From Pestalotiopsis fici W106-1 (Eukaryota > Ascomycota > Sordariomycetes > Amphisphaeriales > Sporocadaceae), in NCBI RefSeq assembly GCF_000516985.1, contig NW_006917098.1, forward strand, positions 62,001 to 126,000: DNA of 64,000 nucleotides, given 5' to 3'. This document shows positions 46,005-57,577 of the stretch, one piece after another. The notes under the pieces are model-generated. The model ran no database searches and had not been told where the DNA came from. It saw nothing but the letters and a program-made list of their open reading frames with translations. Each line of letters opens with the position of its first letter. Position 1 is the stretch's first letter. Both the position numbers and the translations under genes were made by a program.

Positions 46005-47372
46005 ATGTTATCTGGTATTCTGATTTTCAATCAAAAAGGCGAGAACCTCATCTTTCGCGCCTTCAGAAACGATTGCCGACCGCGCCTCGCCGACGTCTTT
46101 CGCATCCAAGTCATTTCGAATCCGCAAGTACGGTCACCGATCCTCACGCTGGGCAGTACGACCTTCAGCCATGTCAAGCACGAAAACATCTATCTCGTAG
46201 CGATCACCAAGAGCAATGCCAATGCAGCGCTCGTGTTTGAGTTCCTCTACCGACTCGTCCAGCTGGGCAGGGGCTATTTCGGCAAATTCGACGAGGAGGC
46301 CGTCAAGAATAACTTCGTGCTTGTTTATGAGCTCCTGGACGAAATCATCGACTTTGGCTACCCTCAGAACACCGAGACCGACACCCTCAAAATGTACATC
46401 ACAACCGAGGGCGTCATGTCCCAGAGAGCTCCGGAGGATTCGGCCAAGATTACCATGCAGGCCACTGGCGCCCTGTCCTGGCGCAAAGCAGATGTCAAGT
46501 ACCGAAAGAACGAAGCATTCGTTGACGTTATTGAGGACGTCAATTTGCTCATGTCGGCGACGGGGACTGTCCTCCGCGCTGATGTCACGGGCCAGATCAT
46601 CATGCGCGCATACCTTTCGGGAACTCCAGAATGCAAGTTTGGACTAAACGACCGCCTTCTACTTGACCACGATGGCCTGCAATCTCTCCCCAGTGGAAAT
46701 CGGCTCGGAACAAAGGCAACCAAGGCAGCTGCGGGAAGCGTGACGTTGGAAGATTGCCAATTCCATCAATGCGTCAAGCTCGGAAAGTTCGATTCGGACC
46801 GTATCATCTCTTTCATCCCCCCAGACGGCGAATTCGAGCTCATGCGTTACCGAGCGACCGAGAACGTCAACCTACCCTTCAAAGTTCACGCCATTGTCAA
46901 CGAAGTGGGAAAGACCAAGGTCGAATACAGCATTGGTGTAAAAGCAAATTTTGGCAGCAAACTGTTCGCCACTAATGTGGTTGTCAAAATCCCGACGCCT
47001 CTAAATACTGCACGCATTACAGAGCGATGTACACAAGGAAAGGCGAAGTATGAGCCAAGTGAGAATGTGATCATTTGGAAGATCGGTCGATTCAGCGGAC
47101 AGAGCGAGTTTGTGCTTAGTGCCGAGGCAGAGCTCACAAGCATGACGAACCAGAAGGCATGGTCGCGTCCTCCGCTCAGCATGAACTTCAGTCTTTTGAT
47201 GTTCACGAGTTCGGGACTTTTGGTCAGATATCTAAAGGTTTTTGAAAAGAGCAACTACTCCAGTGTAAAATGGGTCAGGTACATGACGAGGGCAGGGTCC
47301 TATGAAATCCGGTAAGTCTCTCCCGACTGTCTGCATTTGACAAGATTACTGACAGATCTCTGCAGGTTCTGA
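46005..47372 (+). CDS. apm4: AP-2 adaptor complex mu subunit
   Basis: Exon 1 (46005-47311) and a 7-base exon 2 (47366-47372: G TTC TGA) give 437 residues ending RAGSYEIRF, the usual AP-2 mu C-terminus. The ATG at 46005 begins MLSGILIFNQKGENLIFRAF, the family N-terminus; the open frame upstream has no earlier true start. Residues 1-140 form the longin-like domain (TLGSTTFSHVKHENIYLVAI, AALVFEFLYRL); residues from about 170 are the mu-homology domain, with WRKADVKYRKNEAFVDVIED and PPDGEFELMRYR. The protein binds cargo tyrosine motifs and phosphoinositides in clathrin-mediated endocytosis at the plasma membrane. The long intron-free main exon is unusual for so conserved a gene, while the last intron leaves only a phenylalanine and the stop codon in the final coding exon. 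Confidence 0.95.
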
Positions 47373-47997
47373 GCGACGCATCCCAAGTGGACTCCTGTTC
47401 CGCATATAAACTGCCAACTTTTGCATTGCGGTTCGAAACATAGCCACAAAGCCCGGCTTTTAAGAAAAAGAAACACAGGGCCCATCTCACAAGCATGCGT
47501 CCACCAACAGCCTCGCGTCCCTGAGGACCTGATTGCATACAATGTGTCCAAGTCACTACGACCCCAGGCATAATCCTCGGCATTTGCAGCTACATTAGTT
47601 TAGAGACTTTCGGCCGTATTTGTCAGCGGCACATGCAGCAAACCCCGCGGTCATATATAAATGAGCCGGAAATGCAAACTACCTAAGTAGGTACGGCTCT
47701 GCTGTATTACTCGCAGCACACGAAAATGATTCCACAGCAAACGATTTGGTATGCAGTGTCACCATGAAATTCTGCGGAACTTTTAGCGCAGAATTACATA
47801 CCTCATCCAAGTTCGGGGTCACCAGGTAGATTTGACGAAGCAGTGTCGTCATTCTTCAATCAACGAGCAGACGCCGAATTCGGTCAAATAGGTACATTGA
47901 TATATAAACCTGTGATAATCAAAACCAATGCAATACTTTTTTTCTTCCCTGCAATAGCTCAAAATCTCACGTTCCTCTTTTTGTTAGACACGAGATC
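47373..47997. other. Intergenic region, no gene seen
   Basis: About 625 bp holding the AP-2 mu 3' end and the cyanamide hydratase promoter. Minus-strand frames at 47275-47583 antisense the gene end and are not called. Confidence 0.5.
47901..47908 (+). promoter_or_regulatory. TATA box of the cyanamide hydratase gene
   Basis: TATATAAA, 90-97 bp before the ATG at 47998. Confidence 0.5.
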
Positions 47998-48808
47998 ATG
48001 ACTTCAGCAACTCCCGTCGCGTCATCTAGTGACATCGCCAAGCATGGTTGGACACCTGTACCCGTGGATGCGGTAGAGATATTCGGCGACAAGCCGTATC
48101 GGAATGAACCGCCAGCAGTGTCCGCAGCTCAGATACCCTTTCCTTCTGATGATCCCATTGTTGCGAATGTGCAAGCATACGCCAAAGACCACCTTCCTGA
48201 ACCTACTTACAACCATTCGATGCGTGTATACTACTTTGGTAATGACTCTTATGTGCTCTACGGGATATGCTTACTCGGTATGCTGATGGACATTAGGTTA
48301 TTGCATTCTGAAATACCAATTTCCAGATCAGGCTGATGTTTTATCCACGTCAACATGGGCGCTTACCTGTCTACTGCACGATATCGGAACCACACCAGAT
48401 AATCTGCGCTCCACCCTACTCTCATTTGAGTGGTTTGGCGGCATTCTGGCGTTGGACCTTCTGCGATCTCACGACTCGCCCCAGCCACAGCGTGAAGCCG
48501 TGGCCGAGGCCATCATCCGTCACCAAGACGTTGGAACGGTGGGAAAGATCACGTTCCTCGGTCAGTTGATCCAGCTGGCGACCATTTACGATAACATGGG
48601 TGATCGTCCGGACTTGGTCAATGTGCGGACCAGAGACGAGGTCGTAGCTCTGTTCCCAAGACTCAAATGGAGTGATTGTTTTGCCAAGACGATCCGCGAA
48701 GAGAATGGATTAAAGCCATGGGCACACACTACGCATCTCGGCGAGGAAGACTTTCCTAGTGGCGTCGAGGGCAACAAGCTCATGGCGCCTTATGAGGGCA
48801 GGGAATAG
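47998..48808 (+). CDS. Cyanamide hydratase (HD-domain urea hydro-lyase)
   Basis: Two exons, 47998-48238 and 48297-48808, join across a 58-bp intron to 250 residues, close to the family's usual 240-250. The HD metal site is complete: His73 in YNHSMRVYYFG, the His108-Asp109 pair in CLLHDIGTT and His156 in IIRHQD, with further Asp residues downstream. The spliced reading YYFGYCILKYQFPDQAD restores the helix between the first His and the HD pair. The enzyme hydrates cyanamide to urea in the cytosol; it detoxifies cyanamide and lets the cell use it as a nitrogen source. Yeast homologues DDI2/DDI3 are induced by DNA-alkylating agents, so stress induction is possible. A TATATAAA box lies 90 bp upstream. 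No urease or other nitrogen gene is next to it. Confidence 0.92.
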
Positions 48809-49299
48809 GTAGTGTTGTGCGCTTGCGATTTCGTTGTTGGAATGATGGAATCAAGGGTTGCGATACATTATGACGAGCTTGATGCCAATGTCAGCAATTG
48901 AACCATGTCTGTCCTCTCTTTGGCCGTGGCTCAACCTTTTCCCTTGTGCTCATCAGAGCGTTCGCTTCTGCCTCAGAACACGACTTGTAGAATGCGTAGT
49001 CCAGGCATCAGCTCCCTCTGTTTCATGGCTTAGGGAAGTACAATTGAAAGTTCACTGCGAATATCCGAGCCAATTCTCTTTCTGCCAATTTCTGCTTTCC
49101 AAAGTCGTCTCCCTCCCTTCTGAGTACCTGCCTACCCAGTTCCTATCGCCTTTTGTCATAATTTGAATTTCCATCTAGAGCACAAATTCGAGGCAGTAAC
49201 GACCCGGCTTGATCCTGGAATTACCGACCTACCTACACATAAACCTTGCCCGCGTCACTTAAACTACTATTCACGGTTGCATATTTGAGTTTTCCTCTG
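48809..49299. other. Intergenic region with an in-frame hydrophobic leader before the oxidase ATG
   Basis: About 490 bp. The final 54 bases (49246-49299) are open in frame with the next gene and would encode a hydrophobic, signal-peptide-like stretch, but they begin at TTG just after an in-frame TAA at 49240. Confidence 0.5.
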
Positions 49300-50968
49300 A
49301 TGGCCGACAACAGCGATTCTCACCACTTGCAGGATACGCAGTCGTCCCTAGCCAACTTTGACCGTGATCAAATTTTCGACAGCCTCAAACGCAAGAATGT
49401 ACCGTTCATCCGAAATGACAACCCAGCATGGCAGACTTATGCACAAACGTATAACCAGCGCCTGTCATGTGAACCTCTCGTGATCATCGTTCCCGAGACA
49501 ATTCGACACATCTCGGACGCAGTCCTTTCCGCTTCCAACCACGGCGTTCCAGTCCAGGCCAAGAGCGGCGGCCACAGCTACGCAGGCTTCAGCAATGGAG
49601 GGTTCGACGGTTCCTTGGTAATTCACATGGGCCATTTTCAAGATGTGTCGGTCGACAAGGAGACTGGCATCGCCAAGGTCGGCGGCGGCACTCGACTAGG
49701 TCCTCTCAGTCTGGCTGTTTGGGAGCAGTGCCAGCGCGCCCTTGCCCACGGTACTTGCTCTGCTGTTGGCATTGGTGGTCACTACACTCACGGTGGTTAC
49801 GGCCACTTCTCGAGAGCTTGGGGCTTGGCCATGGATCAAATCGTCGCTCTAGATGTAGTGCTTGCCGATGGAAGGTGTGTTCATGTTGATTCGACTCACT
49901 ATGACGACATTTTTAACGTAAGTAAACGGTCTGTTTTTGTCCTATGTCCTGATGGCTTTGAAACTCGACCCAGCAGATCTCTCTTTTTTCTTAACATCCA
50001 ATAATTTGTGCTTATTACTCCATCAGGCAATGAGAGGAGCTGCGGATATGATCGGTATTGCTATCAACTTTTACCTTCAAACTCAGCCGGCTCCAGCCAA
50101 GGTCGTCAGATGGGAGCTTGATCTGGCCTCGATTGCGCCTGTCGTCGACATTGATAGAGCTACAGACGCCTTTATGCATCTCCAAGAGGTGGCCCATGAT
50201 TCCACGGTTTTCAACGCCAATATATCGTTCGGTGTCGTCCTTGGGCCAGCGCGGTGGTTCCATGTTGCTGGTATTTACATTGGCTCTGAGCAGATGTTTC
50301 GGGATGCCCTAGTTCCCCACCTGCTGAGCGGTATTTGCAAGTCCATGCAAGTCAAGTCCACAGAGCTGGGCTGGATTGACGCTCTCAAAGCTCTGGCGGG
50401 AGATGATCTAACGGTCACTGAAACGTACAGCGAGCGAAGCAACTTTTACGCCAAGAGTGTCACCATTCCCGAACCGGGCGCTCCGCGGGATAGTATTCGG
50501 ACTTACATGGAATTCATTGCCACAGTGGGACAAGAGCAACAGAACTTTGGGTGGTATGCCATCCTAGATCTCTACGGAGGAGCAGGAAGTACAATCAATA
50601 TGAACCACTCTTCTGCAGCCTACCGCGATCGTGGTTCTATGTGGGTGGCACAACACCAAGCATACGTGGGAGGTGATGTACAGTTTCCTGAAGACGGGTA
50701 AAAGAAATGTCTTTATTTCAGTATTGTTAAGACCAATGCTAACTTCACTGACAGTATTGCATTCCTCAATTCCCTAAATCAGGCCATGAGTGGCATGCTG
50801 GACACATTCGGCGCATATCTTCCATACGTCGACTCAGAGTACGATAGAACTACAGCAAAACACATGTACTACGGCCAGGATTTATACGCTCGTATCCAGA
50901 AAGTCAAGCGTCGTTTCGATCCTACGAATGTCTTTGCCAATCCTCACTCCATCAGACTCGATGAGTAA
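49300..50968 (+). CDS. FAD-linked oxidase with bicovalent flavin site (berberine-bridge / AA7-like)
   Basis: Three exons (49300-49917, 50027-50697, 50755-50968) join in frame to 500 residues. The PCMH-type FAD domain has AKSGGHSYAGFSNGG with His92 and HGTCSAVGIGGHYTHGGYG with Cys153; together these are the two residues that attach FAD covalently in glucooligosaccharide-oxidase-like enzymes. The C-terminus has the BBE motif, KVKRRFDPTNVFANPHSI. Such enzymes oxidise sugars, oligosaccharides or alcohols with O2 and release H2O2, or act in secondary metabolism. Starting at the first ATG gives no signal peptide, yet an in-frame hydrophobic leader lies just upstream behind a TTG, so secretion is unresolved. 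AA7 family membership is likely; berberine-bridge-type pathway enzymes are the alternative. Confidence 0.9.
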
Positions 50969-52085
50969 GAAGGAGGGAGATCCTGCACTGCGCTTCTAAA
51001 TAACGGAGTCTCTGCGTGATCTAGCATCCGTAATGATGGTGAAATTACGGAGAGAACAATCAATTGAGCGATATCAATCCAAATCATTCGATGAACTTTT
51101 CGCATCTTTCTTTGTCTCTGTGATATTAAATGTTTAAGTTGCAATGCAAACAATGTGTTGCTAGTGGATCGAGAATGTAGATGCCGATGGATTTAAACCT
51201 CTCAGAGCACCGCGCCTCGCCTTGGCAACCTTTGGTCTCTACAGACAATGTTTTGACAAAAGTTCATGCGTTTTTGAAAAGTGTCATTAGTTCCTTCGTC
51301 TCAAGAGTCATCGTAGCTGCGAGCTTTGCATTCCCCATCGAGATTCTCCATCGAAGAAAGTAACCCTGGCTGTAGGTTAAAAAATCTCTTCTCACAAGTT
51401 TGCCTACGAATATGTTATTGCTAATAATAAAATTAATTCCAAATCTAATTACCAAATCTTATTAGTCAGAGTGTGTGTATATTTGTATGGAGATAACAAG
51501 CAGCTTTTCATAGATAGAAATCTCAGAGTGTTCTGGGTATTGATAGAAGTTCTCATTTAGCAACAATACAATCCATGTTTTGCGAATTTGGTACAGTTGA
51601 GCTCAACTTGGAGGGGCTTTCCGACAAACACCATTGACCTGATGCCCCCCAACCCTCTATTCGGATACGAATTGGCATCCCGGGTATCCAAGCTATACAC
51701 AGTAATGATCGTTGCCAAGTACCTACTATGGTCTTACGTTATCATCACCTTGGTACACTTGGGACCCCGCACTTCGGCTGTAATTACACCGTAGTACCAG
51801 AGCACAATATTGACAGAACCAATCAAGAAGCCTAGAAAAGAATGTTGAACAGCTTCGGCAGATTCATGGCATTGGCTTCGAATCAGAGCAACAAGAACAC
51901 CAGGAAAGCAACGGATCCGTATCAAAACCAGCAAATTATTTCGCATGTATATTGTTGATCCACAGAAAGTCGCATTCGATGAAATTGAAGCGTGTTTGCA
52001 ATGTGATTTCTTGATTTTCCTATCTGGAACGCATTTCGAATACAGTATCCGTGCAAAGAGATGTTGTTTGAGTTTGCGTGGGTTT
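50969..52085. other. Convergent intergenic region, no gene seen
   Basis: About 1.1 kb, AT-rich, between the 3' ends of the oxidase and aldolase-fold genes. Open frames of 60-70 codons have no protein character. Confidence 0.5.
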
Positions 52086-53035
52086 CTATTGTAAGAATGA
52101 CCCGCCAGTCTTTTTCACCATATTTGTATAATACGCCTGGAAGTGGAGCCAGCCCCTGGACCTCGCACCCAAAATCTTTGCAGACTTGACTGCAATCTCC
52201 TCATTGATCCTCTTGGGGCCGCCATTGAAAGGTGATGCTGCGTCTATCAGCAACTGAGCTTGGCAGCACTTGTCGAAGGAGCAAAACCAGTAGCAAGCTT
52301 CATCAATGGTGGTCCCAATAGATAGTAGTCCATGATTTTGGAGAATGACCATATTCGTATCGTCATTGATCACGCCAGCAATCGCCTGTCCCTCCTCTGT
52401 AGATAGCACGGGACCTCCATATTCGTGTAAGATGCTGTGTCGGCCGTAGAACTTGAGAGAGTCCTGCGTCAAAGGCGGAAGAGGTTTTCCGAAGGTACTG
52501 TAGGCCTTACCGGCGGTGGAGTGAGCGTGACACACGGCGTTTATCCATGGGTGTGCTTTGTGAATCTCGGAGTGAATGGCAAACCCAGCAGCGTTTACTG
52601 AGTGGATTCCGTGGACGACCTCTGCCTCTTCCGTGACGCAGACCAAGTCGGAGACAGTGATGTCTGCAAAATGCATGGTGTACCTGCGACACGAAAATAT
52701 CAGTCTGAGCCATCCGGAAGTACCTGCGAGGGAACTCACGGGTTGATCCAAAATGTGTTTGGGTTGACCGGATCTCTCAGTGACATATGTCCGCTCAGTC
52801 CCTCGTCGAAACCATTGGCAGCAAACACTCGGAATGCGGCTACAAGATGTTCCTTGTGGTATTTCTGTTCTTCCTCCTTGGACTTGAAATCCGGCAGGGT
52901 GGGGACCGTGCTTTTGCCATTAGCAGCGCCCACGGCAAGGTTGACCGTGTCGGCCCCCTTCATCTTGAGGATATCCATTCCTCTGCCAGGCTCGCCGGGG
53001 ATACTAGTAGCGTTTGAGATTGCAGAGGGGGCCAT
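52086..53035 (-). CDS. Class II aldolase/adducin-domain protein
   Basis: Two exons, 52740-53035 and 52086-52683, give 297 residues; the 56-bp intron has gtgagt and CAG ends and splices INP to YTMHFADI. The ATG at 53035 is used; the frame extends upstream only from a non-ATG codon. The domain has HLVAAFRVFAANGFDEGLSG with HMSLRD, the zinc-binding HAHSTAGKAYS (His151, His153) and ILQNHGLLSIG with the third His, so a metal site like that of L-fuculose-phosphate aldolase looks intact. Fungal members of this cytosolic type are common but mostly uncharacterised; some sit in biosynthetic gene clusters. The reaction could be a retro-aldol, epimerase or decarboxylase step. It is tail to tail with the FAD oxidase; no other sugar-metabolism gene is close. 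Confidence 0.9.
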
Positions 53036-53699
53036 ATTGAAAATCTCCAAGGCGGTCAATGTGAATTGAATTTGAGTTTGACAAGACAAGTCTGAGGTCT
53101 TAAAGCTAGGGTGAATCCACTGGAGTGGATTGAGTATATATCCGAATTCCTAGCAACCCTTCTTCTCCAGTATCATCCTGCCTGATATCCGGTCTGCGGC
53201 GTCTGGTGTAGGGTGTGCAAATGCACCGGAAATTGGCATCCTGACATAGGATGGGTGATTGTATGGGCCTATCTCGTGTGGGATATACAATCGGCCCCGC
53301 GTCAAGGTTATCCGACTGCGGGCAGGTGAAGGATGCCTCTATAGTCGCGGGCGGAAATGAACCGACGCAATATCCGACACGCCCGAGCCCTATAGCCGTC
53401 ACTAGGTAGTAATGTTCGTATTGAGACCTTCGCGTGGGAGAGACAAGCTAGACTCCTTCGGGTCAACTTTCGGTAGCTCGCTCAGCTTGAGGCGATTATA
53501 TAGTGTCTACTTCCCCCGGGCTCAGCTAGTCTCTTGTGTGGTTAGAAGATTGATCTTGAGCGGGCCTTACACCTTGGATGCCAATAGAGCCTCGATCCAT
53601 TGGTGAAGTAACTAGACCATATCTTGTAGGCTGGCTTCAAGATTCATGAAAGGTCGTTCCTCATATATGATTGTCATTTATTGGGGTAATGTGAAGACT
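53036..53699. other. Intergenic region, no gene seen
   Basis: About 660 bp upstream of the class II aldolase gene and downstream of the small membrane protein gene; nothing recognisable beyond promoter and 3' untranslated DNA. Confidence 0.5.
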
Positions 53700-54310
53700 T
53701 TATAGATGTATTTCCCCCTTTTCGCCAAAACTTTCCTTATTGGGCGTGTGCAGTAGACCAGTCCCGGCCCTCGAGTCCATCCACGCCGACAGCAGCAGTA
53801 TGACGGAGAGAATAAAGATGAGGAAACTTGATAACTGCCATGGATCAGGATGCAGTTCCTCGCGAGTCAACCAGATTCCCTGTCCGAATGGATGCGACTT
53901 GTCGAGACCAGCAGTGCCGTAGAAAGGATGACTGGGCTCAAGCCCGTTTCCCTGGCGGATCAGCCTTTCACAATGCCTGTCTACGTAATGGTTGAACGCG
54001 AAGAATACTGTGCTGCCGAGTGCAAGTAACGAGTTTGCCAGCAGGGAAGCTATGAGCTCGCGCCGAGGCCAGACTCTTGTCTACCAGAAGTTGTCAGTCT
54101 TGAACCCCGTGACGCATCACTCCAAGCTGGATGACATACCTCGGAAATTTTCTTCCGCCTCATATACATAACAACCACCATAAATACTGATAATACCAAA
54201 CTGAATCCCGTCGTCCAAAGGAGTATCTGCCCTGCTATCGCAAGTTTCCGATATTGCTGTAACACTTGGAATCCTGGCTCCAGGCCGGTAATTTGAGAGT
54301 TGATCCCCAT
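53700..54310 (-). CDS. Small three-helix membrane protein of unknown function
   Basis: Two exons, 54140-54310 and 53700-54080, join across a 59-bp gtatgt/TAG intron in phase 0 to 183 residues. Exon 2 is 381 bp with no stop except its last codon, and its reading frame is hydrophobic and ordered, so the model is well supported even though exon 2 has no early start codon of its own. Helices are visible near residues 26-50 (LLWTTGFSLVLSVFMVVVMY), 66-88 (ELIASLLANSLLALGSTVFF) and 148-167 (SSFLIFILSVILLLSAW). Between the second and third is a polar loop with many His and Pro. I do not recognise the family. Fungus-specific small membrane proteins of this layout are common and usually of unknown role. 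Confidence 0.72.
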
Positions 54311-56580
54311 GGCTGTAATGATATGCCGCCCAATTTATCTTTTTGTTTATTTCCAGTCGATTGTCGATGAAGAGATTAAACGTTTGATTTGTTCTAAGAA
54401 CGAGATCAACCTCCACGGCTCTGGGAAGAAGAAGAAAAAGATTAATGATTGATAAACATTGGTTGGTCGTGTTTGGGTGATTAAGATTCGCTCAACGTCA
54501 CGGCAATTGAGGAATGTAAGACGCAGCTAATGTAGTCAGACGGATGCTTCGGAGCGTTTGCAACGGGCTACCAACAAACTTATAAGTCAGCAGCACATCA
54601 TTCTCGCTGCACAAGCGCGTCCTCGTACCAGATCATTGTACAACAGAGGATGCCTGGCCGCTCCACGCCAGCCTCGAGTCCTACCGGTCTTCTTGGAGGA
54701 ATCTTCCTTCCTGCATACCCAGATGTCATCCATTCTGCCATTTTGGTGTCCGCCAAGACGTCGAAGCCCCAGCGGTGCCTGTTTTGGTGGACTCGGAAGA
54801 CCCCGGACAGCTGACGGGTTGCTAAATTTGTGGATTTGGCGGGAAAAGGATGTGATGCAACCCCTACCAAGCTATGCCTAGCTGCGTTACTCTAAGGCTT
54901 AAAAGCTCTGCCATTTCCGGGGTACGAGGTATGATGGGGTCGCTCTCCTCTAAGCTGCGCCCGCGCGCCCACCAGAAGGAATTGGCCGTGGTTTTTTTTT
55001 TTCCCTCCTTCTTTTTAATACGATGTGAGGGGTATGGACGATGGACCAGAGTAACAACTATGTAATGTAGAAGAAAATTCTTACAAGAGAACTTTGTTTG
55101 TTCAACATTTAGGAAGTCATAAGCCGACGTGACATAAGCTTGATACGACTCCAACACATCTCTCCACGTGGCTGCCCTCAATGCCAATGTTACCATGGGC
55201 CCCGCGAGCTGATTACTATAGAGGTGGCTACCTACGCTTGCTCACGTCTTCTCTTGAAACCCAGGACCGTTTCCGAGATGCAAGTCAGCCATATTCTGAG
55301 AGCAAAAGTATTTGTAGATTTCTCCTGTCTGTGTATGTAGCTTGGGATTTCCCCGGTCCATTTGACATGCCCTGAAGAACCCGAGAACGCTCAACGGGTC
55401 GCGATTTGGACATCTATTTCTGGCGCCCTGGTGCGTGCTGCGCCGCGTTCATACGATTACACCGAGTGTCATGCAAATCTTATTCCCCGGCACCCTTCCA
55501 CAAGCTGATCATATGATGGTGAATCATTTTGTGCTCGCTGTTCGCCCTTGCGTGATAGACACCACAATTACTTCGTGTAGAACACGGCAATTGAAATGAG
55601 CGTAGAGTCCGTTTATCGAGCTGTGGCGCCCCCGCGGTTAACACGATGGCGAGTTGATTAGTGTGTTGGCAACATCCAGTGAGTATTCCAGAGTACGTAC
55701 CTAGTAGTGGATACATTAGTAAAGGAAGTGCTGAGTCCTGACCATCGAATGGCAGGGGTACTCAATTGTCGGCACTCGTTTCCTTTCAAATCACGTCCGT
55801 CAACTTGCATCCCAACTTGATTCGAAATTTCTGATCTGACTGCAGCATCAGGATGTCCAAGTTAACAAAAGGACATACACAGTCCCAGGTTTACTACGCT
55901 GTTTGTTGCATTGGACCATTACAGGCCATTACAGGCCATTACAGGCCATTACAGGCCATGACATCGTGGATCCACCGAGCTGCATCGGTATGCTGATTTT
56001 GCCTGGACCAGGAAGTACCTATCTGGGTAATGAATGCACTTGGCCAAGCCTTGAATGAGTTATGGTCTTTCTACGAGTTAATTCCGCTCTTACTGCTCCT
56101 TGGCTACACTGCGGGCTTACCTCAGGCAAGAAATACCCGGTTGGTATACCCAGGATTTACCACCAGGCTTACTTGGCTGCGCCCCCTGGGAACTGTGGCA
56201 TTGCGGCTTGTGCGGTACAACACATGGACCATGTCCTTGCTTTTGGTCATTACCAACAATACCACCGACAGGAAGATAGAGTTACGGTCTGCCATCGGTC
56301 ACCGTGAGCCCAATACAATTCCAGTCAATCGTACACAGGTAGGTGTTCGGCGCGCAATGGGGGGCATCAGGATAGCGACGTACACAATAACCCCGTCGAC
56401 ATGCATTTACCTGAAACAGTATCTTTATGCCCTCAGGATATCTAGGTAGATTTTCCATTGCAATATTTACAGTCAAGGTATTTACGGTCAATTTGCAAAT
56501 ATATACATTGAATGTTGTCCGACCCAGGGCCTAGCACTAACTGAATGAATTGTTTAGCCTTATTCATCAACTTGGGCCGT
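54311..56580. other. Gene-free region with a 10-bp tandem repeat
   Basis: About 2.3 kb. It contains T and C homopolymer-rich DNA near 54990 and a four-copy tandem repeat at 55921-55960. A 139-codon frame at 56030-56449 has no recognisable protein features. Confidence 0.5.
55911..55960 (+). repeat. 10-bp tandem repeat (ACAGGCCATT, four copies)
   Basis: Four head-to-tail copies of ACAGGCCATT at 55921-55960, the last with a G in place of T at its end. The bases just before (GGACCATT) resemble a partial fifth copy. The unit contains the palindrome GGCC. Confidence 0.85.
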
Positions 56581-57460
56581 TCAACAGGTGAACACATCAG
56601 GGCCGGGGACAGTGTAGGTCTGAGCCTGGTACGCGTCGTAGGTGATGCCGGGGTCGGAGCTGGCGTATGCGCCCGGGAAAGAAACCAGATTACTCGGCTT
56701 GGTGGAGCCAGAACTGGTCACCTTAAGCTGGTGGCAGCCTGGGTAGAATTGCGCGCCTGGATAGCTGTATGCTGAGTGGAGGGCGATGATCTCGTGGCGC
56801 ACCAGGTAATAGCCTGCAGCAAGACATGAAGGGATTGTGTACGAGTATCCGGCATTGCCATTGCTCATCAGCGGCGTGTCGCCCCACGTATTACTCGTGC
56901 CGTCCCGGCCGTCCTCGGCAATCTTGAACCAAACGGCGTCGTCGCCGGGCATGTAGTCTTGGCAGCCTGGTCCGGTTGTCATAGTCAGCATGAATTTTTG
57001 ACAGATGGAGATGAGAAAAGCCAGAAAGGGGTTCTAACCTGAGCTAGGGCAAGCAGCCATGTAGGTGATAGTAGGTCCGACGTGCGACTCGGGCCACAGC
57101 GTCCAATGAAGGGTGACTGTGGAGCCAGCCGCAGCGTCTGCATGAAGAACTGCGGGTGACGAGCCGACGATGCCTCCGTCGGTGTAACCGCCGCACTGGA
57201 GATCGTCATATGTTAAGTCAGTGACCGGACCGTTACCCTGGACCGGCCTGGAGATTCTGTCGGGCTGTTACGCTTTGTCAATTCTATACTTTCAGTAGGC
57301 TGATGACAGGGTCGTTTACAGTTGGAGATGTATAAGGGTCCGTGTACGGCTGATAGAACTGGTAGTAATTGCCGTTGATCGTCGCGTTGTCAACATATCC
57401 ATGAGCGGCGACGAGAGCTGCGCTCCCAAGCCCGAGGAGAGTTGTGGTCAAGGCGTGCAT
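56581..57460 (-). CDS. AA9 lytic polysaccharide monooxygenase (cellulose-active type)
   Basis: Three exons (57320-57460, 57039-57264, 56581-56966) join in frame to 250 residues without a CBM. After a signal peptide ([19 protein letters not shown]) the mature protein begins with His20 (HGYVDN), the AA9 copper His1. The second copper His is His108 in [18 protein letters not shown], and the axial Tyr is Tyr197 in [11 protein letters not shown], with Gln195 and His186 also in place, so the active site is complete. The Cys pairs (C71, C200; C170) fit the usual disulfides. The enzyme cuts cellulose oxidatively outside the cell, boosting cellobiohydrolases such as the GH6 enzyme 13 kb away. A TATA box lies 111-117 bp upstream. 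The 3' exon ends in PGPDVFTC. Confidence 0.95.
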
Positions 57461-57570
57461 GGCGAATAGAATAATTTACGAGTATTGAACTCGAGCTAGT
57501 GATACTACAGCTTGCTGATATGATCAACGGAGAACTCGACTGAAATCCCATATCCAGGCTACACAACTAG

Positions 57571-57577
57571 TTTTATA
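57571..57577 (-). promoter_or_regulatory. TATA box of the AA9 gene
   Basis: Minus-strand TATAAAA, 111-117 bp before the ATG at 57460. Confidence 0.5.
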
